In this document: in pieces, positions 1-7,772 of the stretch | How the letters are laid out: every line of letters starts with the position of its first letter | How positions within the stretch are numbered: position 1 is the stretch's first letter | Assembly: GCF_009208105.1 (NCBI RefSeq) | Contig: NZ_WFKL01000001.1 | Coordinates: forward strand, 1,674,001-1,738,000 | Reading direction: 5' to 3' | DNA length: 64,000 nucleotides | Origin: Rouxiella sp. S1S-2 | GTDB taxonomy: Bacteria > Pseudomonadota > Gammaproteobacteria > Enterobacterales > Enterobacteriaceae | Program-made: the position numbers and the translations under genes | Notes under the pieces: model-generated | Seen by the model: only the letters and a program-made list of their open reading frames with translations | What the model was told of the DNA's origin: nothing | The model's database searches: none

Positions 1-217
1 CTTGTTTGGTGCCTGGTTTTACCGCTGTAACGGTAGCATGCTGGTCAATCTGAATGTTTTCCAAGCCCAGAGTGTGGAGTTCTGCGGCCAGTAAATTGGC
101 GAGCTCTTGCTGCCCCGGGGTGCTCGGCAGGACGATAGCTTTGGCATCGCTTTGGCTGGTAACAGACAGGTAGCGGAAGAAACGTTCAGTGAGCTGCTTG
201 GCAATTTGAGTCGACAT
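1..217 (-). CDS. Peptidase T-like M20 family aminopeptidase, 5' part only (runs off left edge)
   Basis: Only the first 72 codons are present; the gene continues beyond the left end of the window. The N-terminus contains LTERFFRYLSVTSQS and PSTPGQQELANLLAAEL, followed by LGLENIQIDQHATVTA. This is the pattern of the start of peptidase T, a zinc tripeptidase of family M20 that removes N-terminal residues from tripeptides in the cytoplasm. The metal ligands lie further along and cannot be checked. The ATG at 217 has a GAGG-type ribosome site just upstream. It is divergent from a DppA-like peptide-binding protein across about 136 bp, so a shared role in peptide use is plausible. Whether it is PepT itself or a paralog cannot be decided from the fragment. 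Confidence 0.75.
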   Translation of the reverse strand, partial: MSTQIAKQLTERFFRYLSVTSQSDAKAIVLPSTPGQQELANLLAAELHTLGLENIQIDQHATVTAVKPGTKQ

Positions 218-353
218 CCTAACCTCTGAGTTGTTTATCTATAAGATTTTCATATATAACAGAGTATTACTAAGTACATCTTGAATGGTAGTCTGTTTTT
301 GGATGGGGTTCTAACTAATTAACAAGCCTAAAGTCTCAGTAACAGGGAAATGT

Positions 354-1952
354 ATGAAAAATAAAATAGCAAAATTATCGACCGGACTGTTGGCACTTGC
401 CATGGTTGCGGGCGCTTCGGCGCAGACATTGGTCTATTGCTCCGAAGGCTCGCCGGATATTTTTAATCCTCAGCTTTATACCTCTGGCACTAACGTTGAT
501 GCCAGCGCAGTGCCTATTTACAACCGTCTGGTTGATTTCAAAACCGGCACTACCGATCTTATTCCAAGCTTGGCCGAAAGCTGGGACGTCAGCCCGGACG
601 GTAAAACCTATACCTTCCATCTGCGCAAAGGGGTTAAGTTCCAAAGCAATAAACTGTTTACCCCGACGCGCGATTTCAACGCCGATGACGTTATCTTCTC
701 GTTTATGCGGCAGAAAGATACTAACAATCCGTACCACAATGTTTCAAACGGTACCTATTTAAACTTCGACAGTTTGGATATGGGGCACCTTATTTCAAGT
801 ATTGATCGCGTTGATGATTACACCGTGCGTTTCAATCTTTCTCGTCCCGAAGCGCCGTTTGTTGCTGACCTTGGCTGGTACTTTGCCTCGATTCTGTCCT
901 CCGAATACGCCGATAAAATGCTGAAAGCCGGTACTCCGCAAAAGGTAGATACTGACCCAGTCGGCACAGGGCCGTTTGAACTGGTTCAATACCAGAAAGA
1001 CACACGCATTCTCTATAAGGCTTTCCCTGAATATTGGCAGGGCAAGTCAAACATCGACAGACTGATTTTCAGCATTACGCCGGACGCCTCGGTGCGTATG
1101 GCCAAGCTTGAGAAAAATGAGTGTCAGGTGATGCCTTTCCCAAATCCGGCTGACCTCAAACGTCTGGGCGAAAATAAAGACATCACGCTGATGAGCAAGT
1201 CAGGGCTGAACACCGGTTTCCTGGCGTTTAATACGCAGAAAAAACCGCTGGATAATGTGAAGGTTCGTCAGGCATTGACCATGGCGGTGAACAAGGCGTC
1301 GATTCTTGAAGCGGTGTTCCAGGGAACCGGAACCGTGGCTAAGAGTCTGCTGCCACCGGCGGTGTGGAGCAGTGAAGACCAAACAATGCAGGACTATCCT
1401 TACTCGGTAGAAAAAGCAAAAGCGCTGCTGGCCGAGGCAGGGTATCCAAACGGATTTGATATCGATCTTTGGGCGATGCCGGTTCAACGTCCTTATAACC
1501 CGAATGCACGACGTATGGCGGAAATGATCCAGTCCGACTGGGCTAAAATTGGCGTGAAGGCGCACATCGTGAGTTATGAGTGGGCTGAATACCAAACGCG
1601 CATCCGTAACGGCGAGCATCAGGCAGCGCTTATGGGTTGGACCACGGCGAACGGTGACCCTGATAACTTCTTTGGCCCGCTGTTTACCTGTAAAGCGGCA
1701 CAGGGCGGTTCAAACTCGGCAAAATGGTGTTACCCACCGTTTGATAAGCTGATCGAACAAGCCCGTACCACCACCGACCATGATAAACGCGTGGCGCTTT
1801 ATCAGCAGGCTCAACAGATGATGCACGATCAGGCACCGGCAATCATGATTGCGCACTCCACAATTTTTGAACCGGTGCGTAAAGAAGTCACCGGCTATGA
1901 AATTGATCCCTTTGGTAAACACATTTTCTACCAAACCAGCGTGAAACCGTAA
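354..1952 (+). CDS. Periplasmic dipeptide-binding protein, DppA-like, of an ABC importer
   Basis: A 532-residue SBP_bac_5 (cluster C) solute-binding protein that follows E. coli DppA almost throughout (DppA is 535 aa). A Sec signal peptide occupies residues 1–23, with cleavage expected after ASA, giving a soluble periplasmic protein and not a lipoprotein. The mature N-terminus has LVYCSEGSPD; the Cys at mature position 6 matches the first disulfide Cys of DppA. The motifs NPNARRMAEMIQ and GDPDNFFGPLF of the family are intact. No dppBCDF permease or ATPase genes follow; the gene stands alone and ends at a good terminator. It therefore probably delivers ligand to a permease encoded elsewhere or is a DppA paralog. 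It is divergent from a peptidase T-like gene. Ligand specificity (di- or tripeptide, haem) cannot be told from sequence. Confidence 0.88.
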   Translation: MKNKIAKLSTGLLALAMVAGASAQTLVYCSEGSPDIFNPQLYTSGTNVDASAVPIYNRLVDFKTGTTDLIPSLAESWDVSPDGKTYTFHLRKGVKFQSNKLFTPTRDFNADDVIFSFMRQKDTNNPYHNVSNGTYLNFDSLDMGHLISSIDRVDDYTVRFNLSRPEAPFVADLGWYFASILSSEYADKMLKAGTPQKVDTDPVGTGPFELVQYQKDTRILYKAFPEYWQGKSNIDRLIFSITPDASVRMAKLEKNECQVMPFPNPADLKRLGENKDITLMSKSGLNTGFLAFNTQKKPLDNVKVRQALTMAVNKASILEAVFQGTGTVAKSLLPPAVWSSEDQTMQDYPYSVEKAKALLAEAGYPNGFDIDLWAMPVQRPYNPNARRMAEMIQSDWAKIGVKAHIVSYEWAEYQTRIRNGEHQAALMGWTTANGDPDNFFGPLFTCKAAQGGSNSAKWCYPPFDKLIEQARTTTDHDKRVALYQQAQQMMHDQAPAIMIAHSTIFEPVRKEVTGYEIDPFGKHIFYQTSVKP

Positions 1953-1976
1953 ATCAGAGCGCAGTAAAGTCCACCT

Positions 1977-2006
1977 AACCCTCTCCAAAAAGGGAGAGGG
2001 TTTTTT
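1977..2006 (+). terminator. Rho-independent terminator of the DppA-like gene
   Basis: CCCTCTCC (1979–1986) pairs with GGAGAGGG (1993–2000), followed directly by six T. It lies 26 nt after the stop codon. There is no U tract on the other strand, so it serves the plus-strand gene only. Confidence 0.85.
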
Positions 2007-2023
2007 ATGATTATTTTTCTTAT

Positions 2024-2923
2024 TTATTGCTTCAGTACGTCCTCTAAGGCCGGTTTCAGCTCCGTATAGATAAACTCAAATCCGGCATCCTCCAGCCGCT
2101 GTGGAACAGCTCTTTGCCCACCGAGTACCAGTACGGCGGACTCGCCCATCAATAATCTCACCACGCTGGCCGGTACGCGCATAAATGAAGGCCGGTGCAG
2201 AACCTCACCCAGCAGCGCGCTGAATTGCTCGTTGCGGGTTGGATAGGGTGCGACCATATTGAACGGGCCGTTGAGCGTTTCGTGGCCGAGCAGAAAGATG
2301 ATTCCGTTCACCATATCGTCGATGTGTATCCACGGCATATACTGTTGACCGTCGCCAAATGGGCCGCCGAGACCCGCGCGGAACGGCAGCGTCATCTTGG
2401 CCAATGCGCCACCTTTTGGCGCCAGCACCACGCCGGTACGCAGTAGGCATACGCGGGTCTTGTCACTCTCTGCCGCCAGCGCCAATGCTTCCCAACGGGC
2501 GCAGAGTTGCCAGGTAAACTGCTTGTTCGGCGGTTCATCCTCTGCCACCACTGCCTGACCCTGGTCGCCATAATAACCCACCGCCGAGCCTGAGATGAAG
2601 ACGGCGGGAGGCCGCTCACCGGCGTTGATCAGGCGGGCCAATTTTTCTGTTAGCTGCCAGCGGCTGTCGCACAGTTTTTGTTTTTGCTCCTTGGTCCAGC
2701 GCTTGTCGGCTATGGGTTCGCCGGCCAGATTGATTACCGCATCGAATCCGTCAAGCGAGGTTTTTCCCTCAAGCGAATCCCATAGCTGAACCTGTGGGCC
2801 AAGAATTTTTGCTGTGCGCTCGGGCGCGCGCGTCAGTGCGGTAACCTGGTGAGACTGGCTCACGAGTGTTTCAGTAAGACGACGGCCAATCAGTCCGCTG
2901 GCACCGGTTAAGAAAATCTTCAT
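2024..2923 (-). CDS. yfcH: YfcH, NAD(P)-dependent epimerase-like SDR protein (TIGR01777 family)
   Basis: A 299-residue extended short-chain dehydrogenase/epimerase-like protein. The Rossmann dinucleotide motif GASGLIG is at residues 7–13, and the family block [10 protein letters not shown] follows near residue 110. The length matches E. coli YfcH (297 aa). The physiological substrate of the family is unknown; relatives are annotated as sugar-nucleotide epimerase or cell-division inhibitor SulA-like by similarity only. The start ATG has an AGGAG site 7–8 nt upstream. It is followed downstream by the terminator region of the convergent DppA-like gene. In E. coli folX separates yfcH from yfcG; here yfcG is the direct upstream neighbour and folX is absent. 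Confidence 0.9.
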   Translation of the reverse strand: MKIFLTGASGLIGRRLTETLVSQSHQVTALTRAPERTAKILGPQVQLWDSLEGKTSLDGFDAVINLAGEPIADKRWTKEQKQKLCDSRWQLTEKLARLINAGERPPAVFISGSAVGYYGDQGQAVVAEDEPPNKQFTWQLCARWEALALAAESDKTRVCLLRTGVVLAPKGGALAKMTLPFRAGLGGPFGDGQQYMPWIHIDDMVNGIIFLLGHETLNGPFNMVAPYPTRNEQFSALLGEVLHRPSFMRVPASVVRLLMGESAVLVLGGQRAVPQRLEDAGFEFIYTELKPALEDVLKQ

Positions 2924-3110
2924 AGTCTAACTCCTGTTAACTCGCTGATACCTCTCTGTACCCTTATAAATAGCTTAGATTATGCTGGCTTTGTTACGCG
3001 CGATGCAGTGCACATCCTGCAGTTATTTTATTGTTGAATGCGGAAAAGTTGTGAAGCAGAAGGGGGCTTTTTGAGGTGTTTTCAAGCCCCCGAGTGCGGG
3101 GGCAAGGACG

Positions 3111-3740
3111 TTAATTACTTTCGGCCAGCGCGTAAGCTTTGAGGGTCGCCGGACGATTTTTAATGCGTTCAAACCAGTTACGAACTGCCGGATAATCAGC
3201 CAGACTGATGCGTTGACGCTCGTGAGATACCACCCAAGGATAGGTCGCGATATCCGCGATGCTGTAGTGCTCACCTGAAATATAAACGTTTTTTTCTAAT
3301 TGATTGTTGAGTACGCCATAAAGGCGCTTGGTTTCTTGTTGAAAACGTTCAATGGCGTAAGGCACGGGTTGCGGAGCAAAGTGGGTAAAGTGGTGATTTT
3401 GCCCCAACATCGGGCCGAAACCGGCCATTTGCCAGAACAACCACTGCAGGGTATTGGTTCGTTCCCGAAGTTCTTTGCTGAGTAATTTTCCACTTTTCTC
3501 GGCCAAATACTGCAAGATTGCACCTGACTCAAACAGGCTGAGTGGTGCGCCGCCGTCAACAGGTTGGCTATCGACAATGGCAGGCATTTTATTGTTGGGG
3601 GAAATGGCAAGAAAGGCGGGCTTGAACTGATCGCCAGATTTGATATCAATGCGGTGCAATCGATAGGGAAGGCCGGTTTCTTCCAGGAAAAGCGTAATTT
3701 TGTGGCCGTTAGGTGTTGGTGCATAATAAAGGTCGATCAT
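3111..3740 (-). CDS. yfcG: YfcG, glutathione S-transferase-like disulfide-bond oxidoreductase
   Basis: A 209-residue Nu-class glutathione transferase. The N-terminal thioredoxin-like domain begins MIDLYYAPTPNGHK; Thr9 and Asn11 correspond to the residues that position the glutathione pair in E. coli YfcG. The ESGAILQYLAEK block is the conserved GST SNAIL-like motif, and LQWLFWQMAGFGPMLGQNHH is near-identical to YfcG. Known members have disulfide reductase activity using GSH and little classical transferase activity. I chose the ATG at 3740 because GGAGG lies 6–10 nt upstream; an upstream in-frame ATG at 3755 would add five residues (MQEAI) encoded by that ribosome site. Upstream, 3741–4049 holds the divergent promoters for yfcG and yfcD. 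Confidence 0.93.
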   Translation of the reverse strand: MIDLYYAPTPNGHKITLFLEETGLPYRLHRIDIKSGDQFKPAFLAISPNNKMPAIVDSQPVDGGAPLSLFESGAILQYLAEKSGKLLSKELRERTNTLQWLFWQMAGFGPMLGQNHHFTHFAPQPVPYAIERFQQETKRLYGVLNNQLEKNVYISGEHYSIADIATYPWVVSHERQRISLADYPAVRNWFERIKNRPATLKAYALAESN

Positions 3741-4049
3741 AATTGCCTCCTGCATAATTTTTTTAATCGTCCATCAGCATTTTACAGTCATTACCGATGG
3801 GGCTGGATGCGAAAGTTACCCGACATTGAGTTTGCCAGTTTTAAAGAATAGCCATAAGTTTACTATAGCGGCTAATGATAGCAGTCTGTGTGAGACTAGT
3901 CTGAGGGTTTCCAAGACCGTTTGACATAAGTTTTACATATTACTAACGATTTATTGCTATTGAAGCATGCCCCATGAGCCAGATAGAATCAGCGGACTCA
4001 TTGAAAAAACACCGCGCATCACTCCGCGCTACAGAGAAGGTTTCATAGG

Positions 4050-4604
4050 ATGACGAACCAAGAGCAGAACAACGGCAGCAGCGAATGGGTTGATATCGTT
4101 AACGAAGAAAACGAAGTGATTGCCCAGTCCAGCCGCCAACAGATGCGTGCTCAAAACCTGCGTCATCGTGCTAGCTATATTGTGGTGCATGATGGGATGG
4201 GGAATATTTTGGTTCAGCGTCGAACCGAAATCAAAGATTTCTATCCGGGTTGGCTGGACGCAACAGCGGGCGGCGTGGTGCAGAGCGGTGAGAACATCCT
4301 CGATTCAGCCCGACGTGAAGCCGAAGAAGAGCTGGGAATTGCCGGTGTGCCTTTCGCTGAACATGGGTCATTTTATTTCGAAGAAGATAATTGCCGCGTG
4401 TGGGGAGCGCTTTTTAGCTGCGTATCTCACGGGCCGTTTGCATTGCAGGAAGAAGAAGTGGACGAAGTGCGCTGGATGAAGCCGGAAGAAATAACCGCAC
4501 GCTGTGATGAGTTCACCCCCGACTCGCTAAAGGCGCTGTCACTGTGGATGAGCCGTAACAATGAAAAAAACCACGGCAAACCGCTGAGTGTTGAAGAAGA
4601 GTAA
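4050..4604 (+). CDS. yfcD: YfcD, Nudix hydrolase
   Basis: A 184-residue Nudix hydrolase. The Nudix box is complete at residues 75–97: Gly75, Glu81, Arg89-Glu90, Glu93-Glu94, Gly96-Ile97, which bind the metal and hydrolyse a nucleoside diphosphate linked to another group. The protein resembles isopentenyl-diphosphate isomerase-like Nudix proteins in its N-terminal [11 protein letters not shown] segment, as E. coli YfcD does. The natural substrate is not established. It is divergent from yfcG and followed by a hairpin terminator at 4624. No close operon partner is visible. Confidence 0.92.
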   Translation: MTNQEQNNGSSEWVDIVNEENEVIAQSSRQQMRAQNLRHRASYIVVHDGMGNILVQRRTEIKDFYPGWLDATAGGVVQSGENILDSARREAEEELGIAGVPFAEHGSFYFEEDNCRVWGALFSCVSHGPFALQEEEVDEVRWMKPEEITARCDEFTPDSLKALSLWMSRNNEKNHGKPLSVEEE

Positions 4605-4623
4605 ACAAATCGGTGATCAGTTG

Positions 4624-4658
4624 AATGCGCCGACGCGGCGTCAGCGCATTTTCTCTTT
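4624..4658 (+). terminator. Probable terminator of yfcD
   Basis: AATGCGC (4624–4630) pairs with GCGCATT (4644–4650), with an inner GAC/GTC stem across one C·A mismatch and loop GCGGC. The run TTTTCTCTTT follows. The U tract is interrupted, so efficiency is uncertain. It sits between the convergent ends of yfcD and the LacI-family gene. Confidence 0.65.
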
Positions 4659-4661
4659 ATG

Positions 4662-5678
4662 CTAACAGCTCTCTCTTTTGCAAAGTACAGAGGCGATAGG
4701 CGTTTTCTGCTGCCACTCATCCCCCTGTATTCTGGCCAGCAGTGCCTCGGCGGCCTGAATGCCAATTTCTCGATGCGGCACGGCCACGGTAGTGAGCGGC
4801 GGCTGGCAAACTTTACTGATGTCGCTGTTGCCAAATCCTACAATCGCCAAATCTTTGGGCACGCGAATTTTGCGCCGCTGGCACTCAAACAGGGCGCCAC
4901 AGGCCAGGTCGTCGCTGCTGCAAATCAGTGCATCCATGTCTGGCCAATTAAGGACCAGCTCTGGCAGCAGTCGGGCACCGGTACTAAAGCTGGAAGGCGC
5001 GTGCGTGCTGATAACCCGCGTAGTCGTAAGATTATTATCGAGCATGGCGCGGTGCCATCCTCGCAGGCGCTGCTGAGAAACCCACTGTTTTTGTGCGGCG
5101 CACATCAGGCCAATTTTCTCGTATCCGAGTGAAATCAGATATTCAGTCACCTTATAAACCGCTGAAGCATTATCAATACCAATATTGATATCCAACGGGT
5201 TTTCTACGGCAGCGCCCAGTTCCACTATCGGTAACTGGGCGGCTGAGAGCAGCTCGTAAGTACTCGGGGTATGTTTTGCGTCAAAAAGAATAACCGCCGC
5301 TAAATTATAGGACATGAAGGTTTCAAGCAGCTTTTGTTCACGCTCCTCCTGATTTTGCGATTCTGCCAGCATCAGTTGAAAACCAGCCGGAATAAACACC
5401 TCCTGGATACCGGCAATCATTTCTGCATGGCCAAATTCCGCCAGTGAGGAGGTAACGACTGCCACCACGTTAGATGACGCAGAGGCAAGCGCGCTGGCTG
5501 AATAGTTAGGAATATATCCAAGCTCGGTGACGGCGGAATCTATTTTCTCTTTGAGCTTTTCAGACACCATGTCGGGACGATTCAATGCACGCGAGACGGT
5601 CATTGACCCCACGCCCGCCATTTTGGCTACGTCTGCCAGCGTTACCCGACCTGTACCTCGGCGTTTTTTCCCCTCCAT
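4662..5678 (-). CDS. LacI/GntR-type transcriptional repressor, likely controlling the divergent PTS
   Basis: A 338-residue LacI-family regulator. The DNA-binding helix-turn-helix and hinge are at residues 12–60: VTLADVAKMAGVGSMTVSRA, then NRPDMVSEKLKEKI and ELGYIPNYSASALA. The C-terminal periplasmic-binding-protein-like effector domain fills the rest, with ICSSDDLACGALFECQRR and DLAIVGFGNSDISKV matching the gluconate repressor (GntR) subfamily of E. coli. The effector is unknown. The gene is divergent from a PTS IIB–IIC pair, and two palindromes with a central CG, the hallmark of LacI-family operators, lie in the 382-bp gap. It therefore very probably represses the PTS and possibly itself. 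This link is inferred from position and operators. Confidence 0.88.
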   Translation of the reverse strand: MEGKKRRGTGRVTLADVAKMAGVGSMTVSRALNRPDMVSEKLKEKIDSAVTELGYIPNYSASALASASSNVVAVVTSSLAEFGHAEMIAGIQEVFIPAGFQLMLAESQNQEEREQKLLETFMSYNLAAVILFDAKHTPSTYELLSAAQLPIVELGAAVENPLDINIGIDNASAVYKVTEYLISLGYEKIGLMCAAQKQWVSQQRLRGWHRAMLDNNLTTTRVISTHAPSSFSTGARLLPELVLNWPDMDALICSSDDLACGALFECQRRKIRVPKDLAIVGFGNSDISKVCQPPLTTVAVPHREIGIQAAEALLARIQGDEWQQKTPIASVLCKRESC

Positions 5679-5842
5679 TTTTTACTCCTGACTTTTCTTC
5701 ATGAACACCGGGTTTATCGCCGACCTTTAAGATTTTATTTATTAACGTTCTAGAAAATAGGCCAATAACTGGCCGGTGACCTTATTACTCCATTCTATCA
5801 TAGCCGTTTTCAGTGAAATTAATGCAGGATAAACCCACTTTT

Positions 5843-5856
5843 TGATAGCGCTATCA
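5843..5856. promoter_or_regulatory. LacI-family operator O1
   Basis: Perfect 14-bp palindrome TGATAGCGCTATCA with a central CG step, typical of LacI/GntR-family operators. Its centre is 34 bp from that of the second copy. It is probably bound by the adjacent repressor. Confidence 0.72.
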
Positions 5857-5876
5857 CAAAAAGCAAAGCGTCCAAA

Positions 5877-5890
5877 TGATAGCGCTATCT
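5877..5890. promoter_or_regulatory. LacI-family operator O2
   Basis: TGATAGCGCTATCT contains the same perfect 12-bp core GATAGCGCTATC as the first operator. Two copies 34 bp apart (about three helical turns) suit cooperative binding on one DNA face. Confidence 0.7.
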
Positions 5891-6060
5891 TTGTGCGCTC
5901 TATCACGGTTATTTACTTGCTTCACAGCATACTAAATATTATTCAAAGTTGTATTTATCAGGTTTTAAAATTTCTGCTCCATAAATAAGTGGTGGTGGTC
6001 AATGAGTTTGCTTTCGCCATGGGGATCCTCCCCGTCGTTATCATGAAATGAGGATGGATA

Positions 6061-6360
6061 ATGAAATCTTTAACAATATTAGCAGTCTGCGGTGCAGGTT
6101 TGGGAAGCAGTTTCGCCTGCGAAATGAGTATCGAAGCGGCGCTCAAGGATTTGGGTATTAAAGCTAACCTGTCTCATTGTGATATCTCAAGTGCAGCCTC
6201 TACGCGAGCGGATATTATTGTGACAGGTTCTAACTTTAAGTCTCAATTTGAGAACTACACGCTTGATTCCACTGTTATTTATCTTAAACGTTTGGTGGAT
6301 AAAAAAGAAATTACCGAAAAATTAACCCCGGTATTAAAAGTGTTGGGATATATGAATTAA
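6061..6360 (+). CDS. PTS EIIB component, ascorbate/galactitol type (UlaB-like)
   Basis: A 99-residue cytoplasmic IIB protein of the lactose/cellobiose-like fold. The phosphorylated cysteine is Cys10 in the P-loop AVCGAGLGSS. It would accept phosphate from a IIA protein and pass it to the sugar carried by the IIC neighbour. A ribosome site GAGGATGG precedes the ATG. It is the first gene of a two-gene unit, with IIC 63 nt downstream. There is no IIA gene beside it and no catabolic enzyme, so it must borrow a IIA from another system. Family membership is clear; the substrate is not. Confidence 0.88.
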   Translation: MKSLTILAVCGAGLGSSFACEMSIEAALKDLGIKANLSHCDISSAASTRADIIVTGSNFKSQFENYTLDSTVIYLKRLVDKKEITEKLTPVLKVLGYMN

Positions 6361-6423
6361 AAATCTCTGCCTAAGAATAAATAAAACAACATATTTTAAC
6401 CCTGCAAAGACGAGGGGCAGACG

Positions 6424-7689
6424 ATGTCTTTCTTATATTTTATTGTGAATGACGTATTAGGCCAGGCTTCAATACTTATCGCCCTTATCGCTATGGTAGG
6501 GCTGATTGCTTTAAAGAAAAGTGTCGGTCAGGTGATCACCGGCACGCTGAAAACGCTGCTCGGTTTCCTGGTGCTGCTGGCAGGGGCCAACATCATCGTC
6601 GGCGCCTTAAACTTTTTGGGAGAAGTCTTCCAAAAAGGTTTCCACATGCGCGGCGTGGTAACTGACGTGGGTTCTATAGCGGGTATCGCCCAGCAAACGC
6701 TTGGGCGTGAAACGGCACTGATCATGGTGCTGGCCTTTATTATCAACATTCTGATTGCCCGTTTTACCCGCTTCAAATACATCTTTTTGACCGGTCAGGC
6801 CTCACTGTGGATGGCAACAGTGTGCTCGGTTGTGGGCTATATGGGCGGCCTGCGCGGTACTGAGCTTATTGTGATGGGGGGATGCATTGCCGGATTGATG
6901 GCGGTGGGAATGCCAGCGCTTGCTCAACCCATCGTGCGCAAGATAACCGGTTCGGACGATATAGCGTTAGGGCATTTCTGCACCCTCGGATATCTGATCC
7001 AGGCCGGCGTCGCCAAGCTCACCGGTAACGTGAATAAGAGCACGGAAGATATTGAATTGCCGAGTGCTTTTTCCTTTTTGCAGGATACCTATCTGTCGAT
7101 GATGGTGGTGATGATCCCAATCTATCTCATCCCGACCATCGCCGCCGGGCCGGAGGTGGTGGCCCAGTATTCGAAGGGTGTCAGCTATCTGGTATTTGCT
7201 TTCCTGCAGTCGGTGCAATTTGTGGTTGGTGTCTATGTGTTGCTTGCGGGTGTGCGTCTGCTGCTGGCTGAAATTGTTCCGGCGTTTCGCGGCATTGCGC
7301 TGCGTATCGTGCCCAATGCCGTGCCTGCGCTTGATTGCCCTGTGCTGTTTCCCTACGCCCCAAACGCGGTGATTATCGGTTTTATCTCGACGACAATTGG
7401 CTCTGTGATTGGCATGTTTCTTTTCCCCAGTGTGGGGCTGGCGATGATACTGCCGGGAATGTTAACCAACTTTTTTGCCGGAGGGACGGCGGGAATTTTT
7501 GCTAACGCGGTCGGTGGACGTCGCGGTGTGGTGATTGGCGGTGTTTTTCACGGGCTCCTGATTACTTTGCTGCCTGCACTGCTCCTGCCTTTACTCGGCA
7601 GTTATGGGCTGCAAAACGTCACTTTCAGTGATGCAGACATTATCAGTGTCGGTCTGATTTATGGGCATATCCTGAATTTCTTCCACTAA
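6424..7689 (+). CDS. PTS EIIC membrane component, UlaA/SgaT family
   Basis: A 421-residue hydrophobic permease of the ascorbate-type (UlaA) IIC family. It starts with MSFLYFIVNDVLGQASIL, with repeated long membrane segments through residue 400. Conserved UlaA-like pieces include LLAGANIIVGAL, the polar loop around HFCTLGYLIQAGVAKLTGN and PNAVPALDCPVLFPYAPNAV near residue 300. It translocates and phosphorylates a sugar or sugar acid with its IIB partner. It is shorter than E. coli UlaA (465 aa). The start has a strong GAGGGG site. L-ascorbate is the family's known substrate, but control by a LacI-type repressor and not a UlaR-type one makes another substrate quite possible. Confidence 0.87.
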   Translation: MSFLYFIVNDVLGQASILIALIAMVGLIALKKSVGQVITGTLKTLLGFLVLLAGANIIVGALNFLGEVFQKGFHMRGVVTDVGSIAGIAQQTLGRETALIMVLAFIINILIARFTRFKYIFLTGQASLWMATVCSVVGYMGGLRGTELIVMGGCIAGLMAVGMPALAQPIVRKITGSDDIALGHFCTLGYLIQAGVAKLTGNVNKSTEDIELPSAFSFLQDTYLSMMVVMIPIYLIPTIAAGPEVVAQYSKGVSYLVFAFLQSVQFVVGVYVLLAGVRLLLAEIVPAFRGIALRIVPNAVPALDCPVLFPYAPNAVIIGFISTTIGSVIGMFLFPSVGLAMILPGMLTNFFAGGTAGIFANAVGGRRGVVIGGVFHGLLITLLPALLLPLLGSYGLQNVTFSDADIISVGLIYGHILNFFH

Positions 7690-7708
7690 AATAGCCTCGT
7701 TGAGCCAT

Positions 7709-7740
7709 TAAAAAAGCCGGTCATTCATTGACCGGCTTTA
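7709..7740. terminator. Bidirectional terminator between the PTS operon and pta
   Basis: AAAGCCGGTCA (7713–7723) pairs with TGACCGGCTTT (7729–7739), loop TTCAT. On the minus strand seven T follow, making it a good terminator for ackA–pta. The plus-strand T run is short but sufficient for a weaker stop after the PTS. Confidence 0.85.
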
Positions 7741-7772
7741 GGGTTTTTGGCATTGCAACGCTTCAGCGGAGA

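Larger units (their letters stand above)
5679..6060. promoter_or_regulatory. Divergent control region between the LacI-type repressor and the PTS genes
   Basis: A 382-bp AT-rich non-coding gap. It carries two operator palindromes (5843–5856 and 5877–5890) and a degenerate third half-site (around 5893–5905, GCGCTCTATCA). The IIB gene has a GAGG ribosome site shortly before its ATG. I see no small gene in it. Promoter boxes for either direction are not obvious enough to place. Confidence 0.6.
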
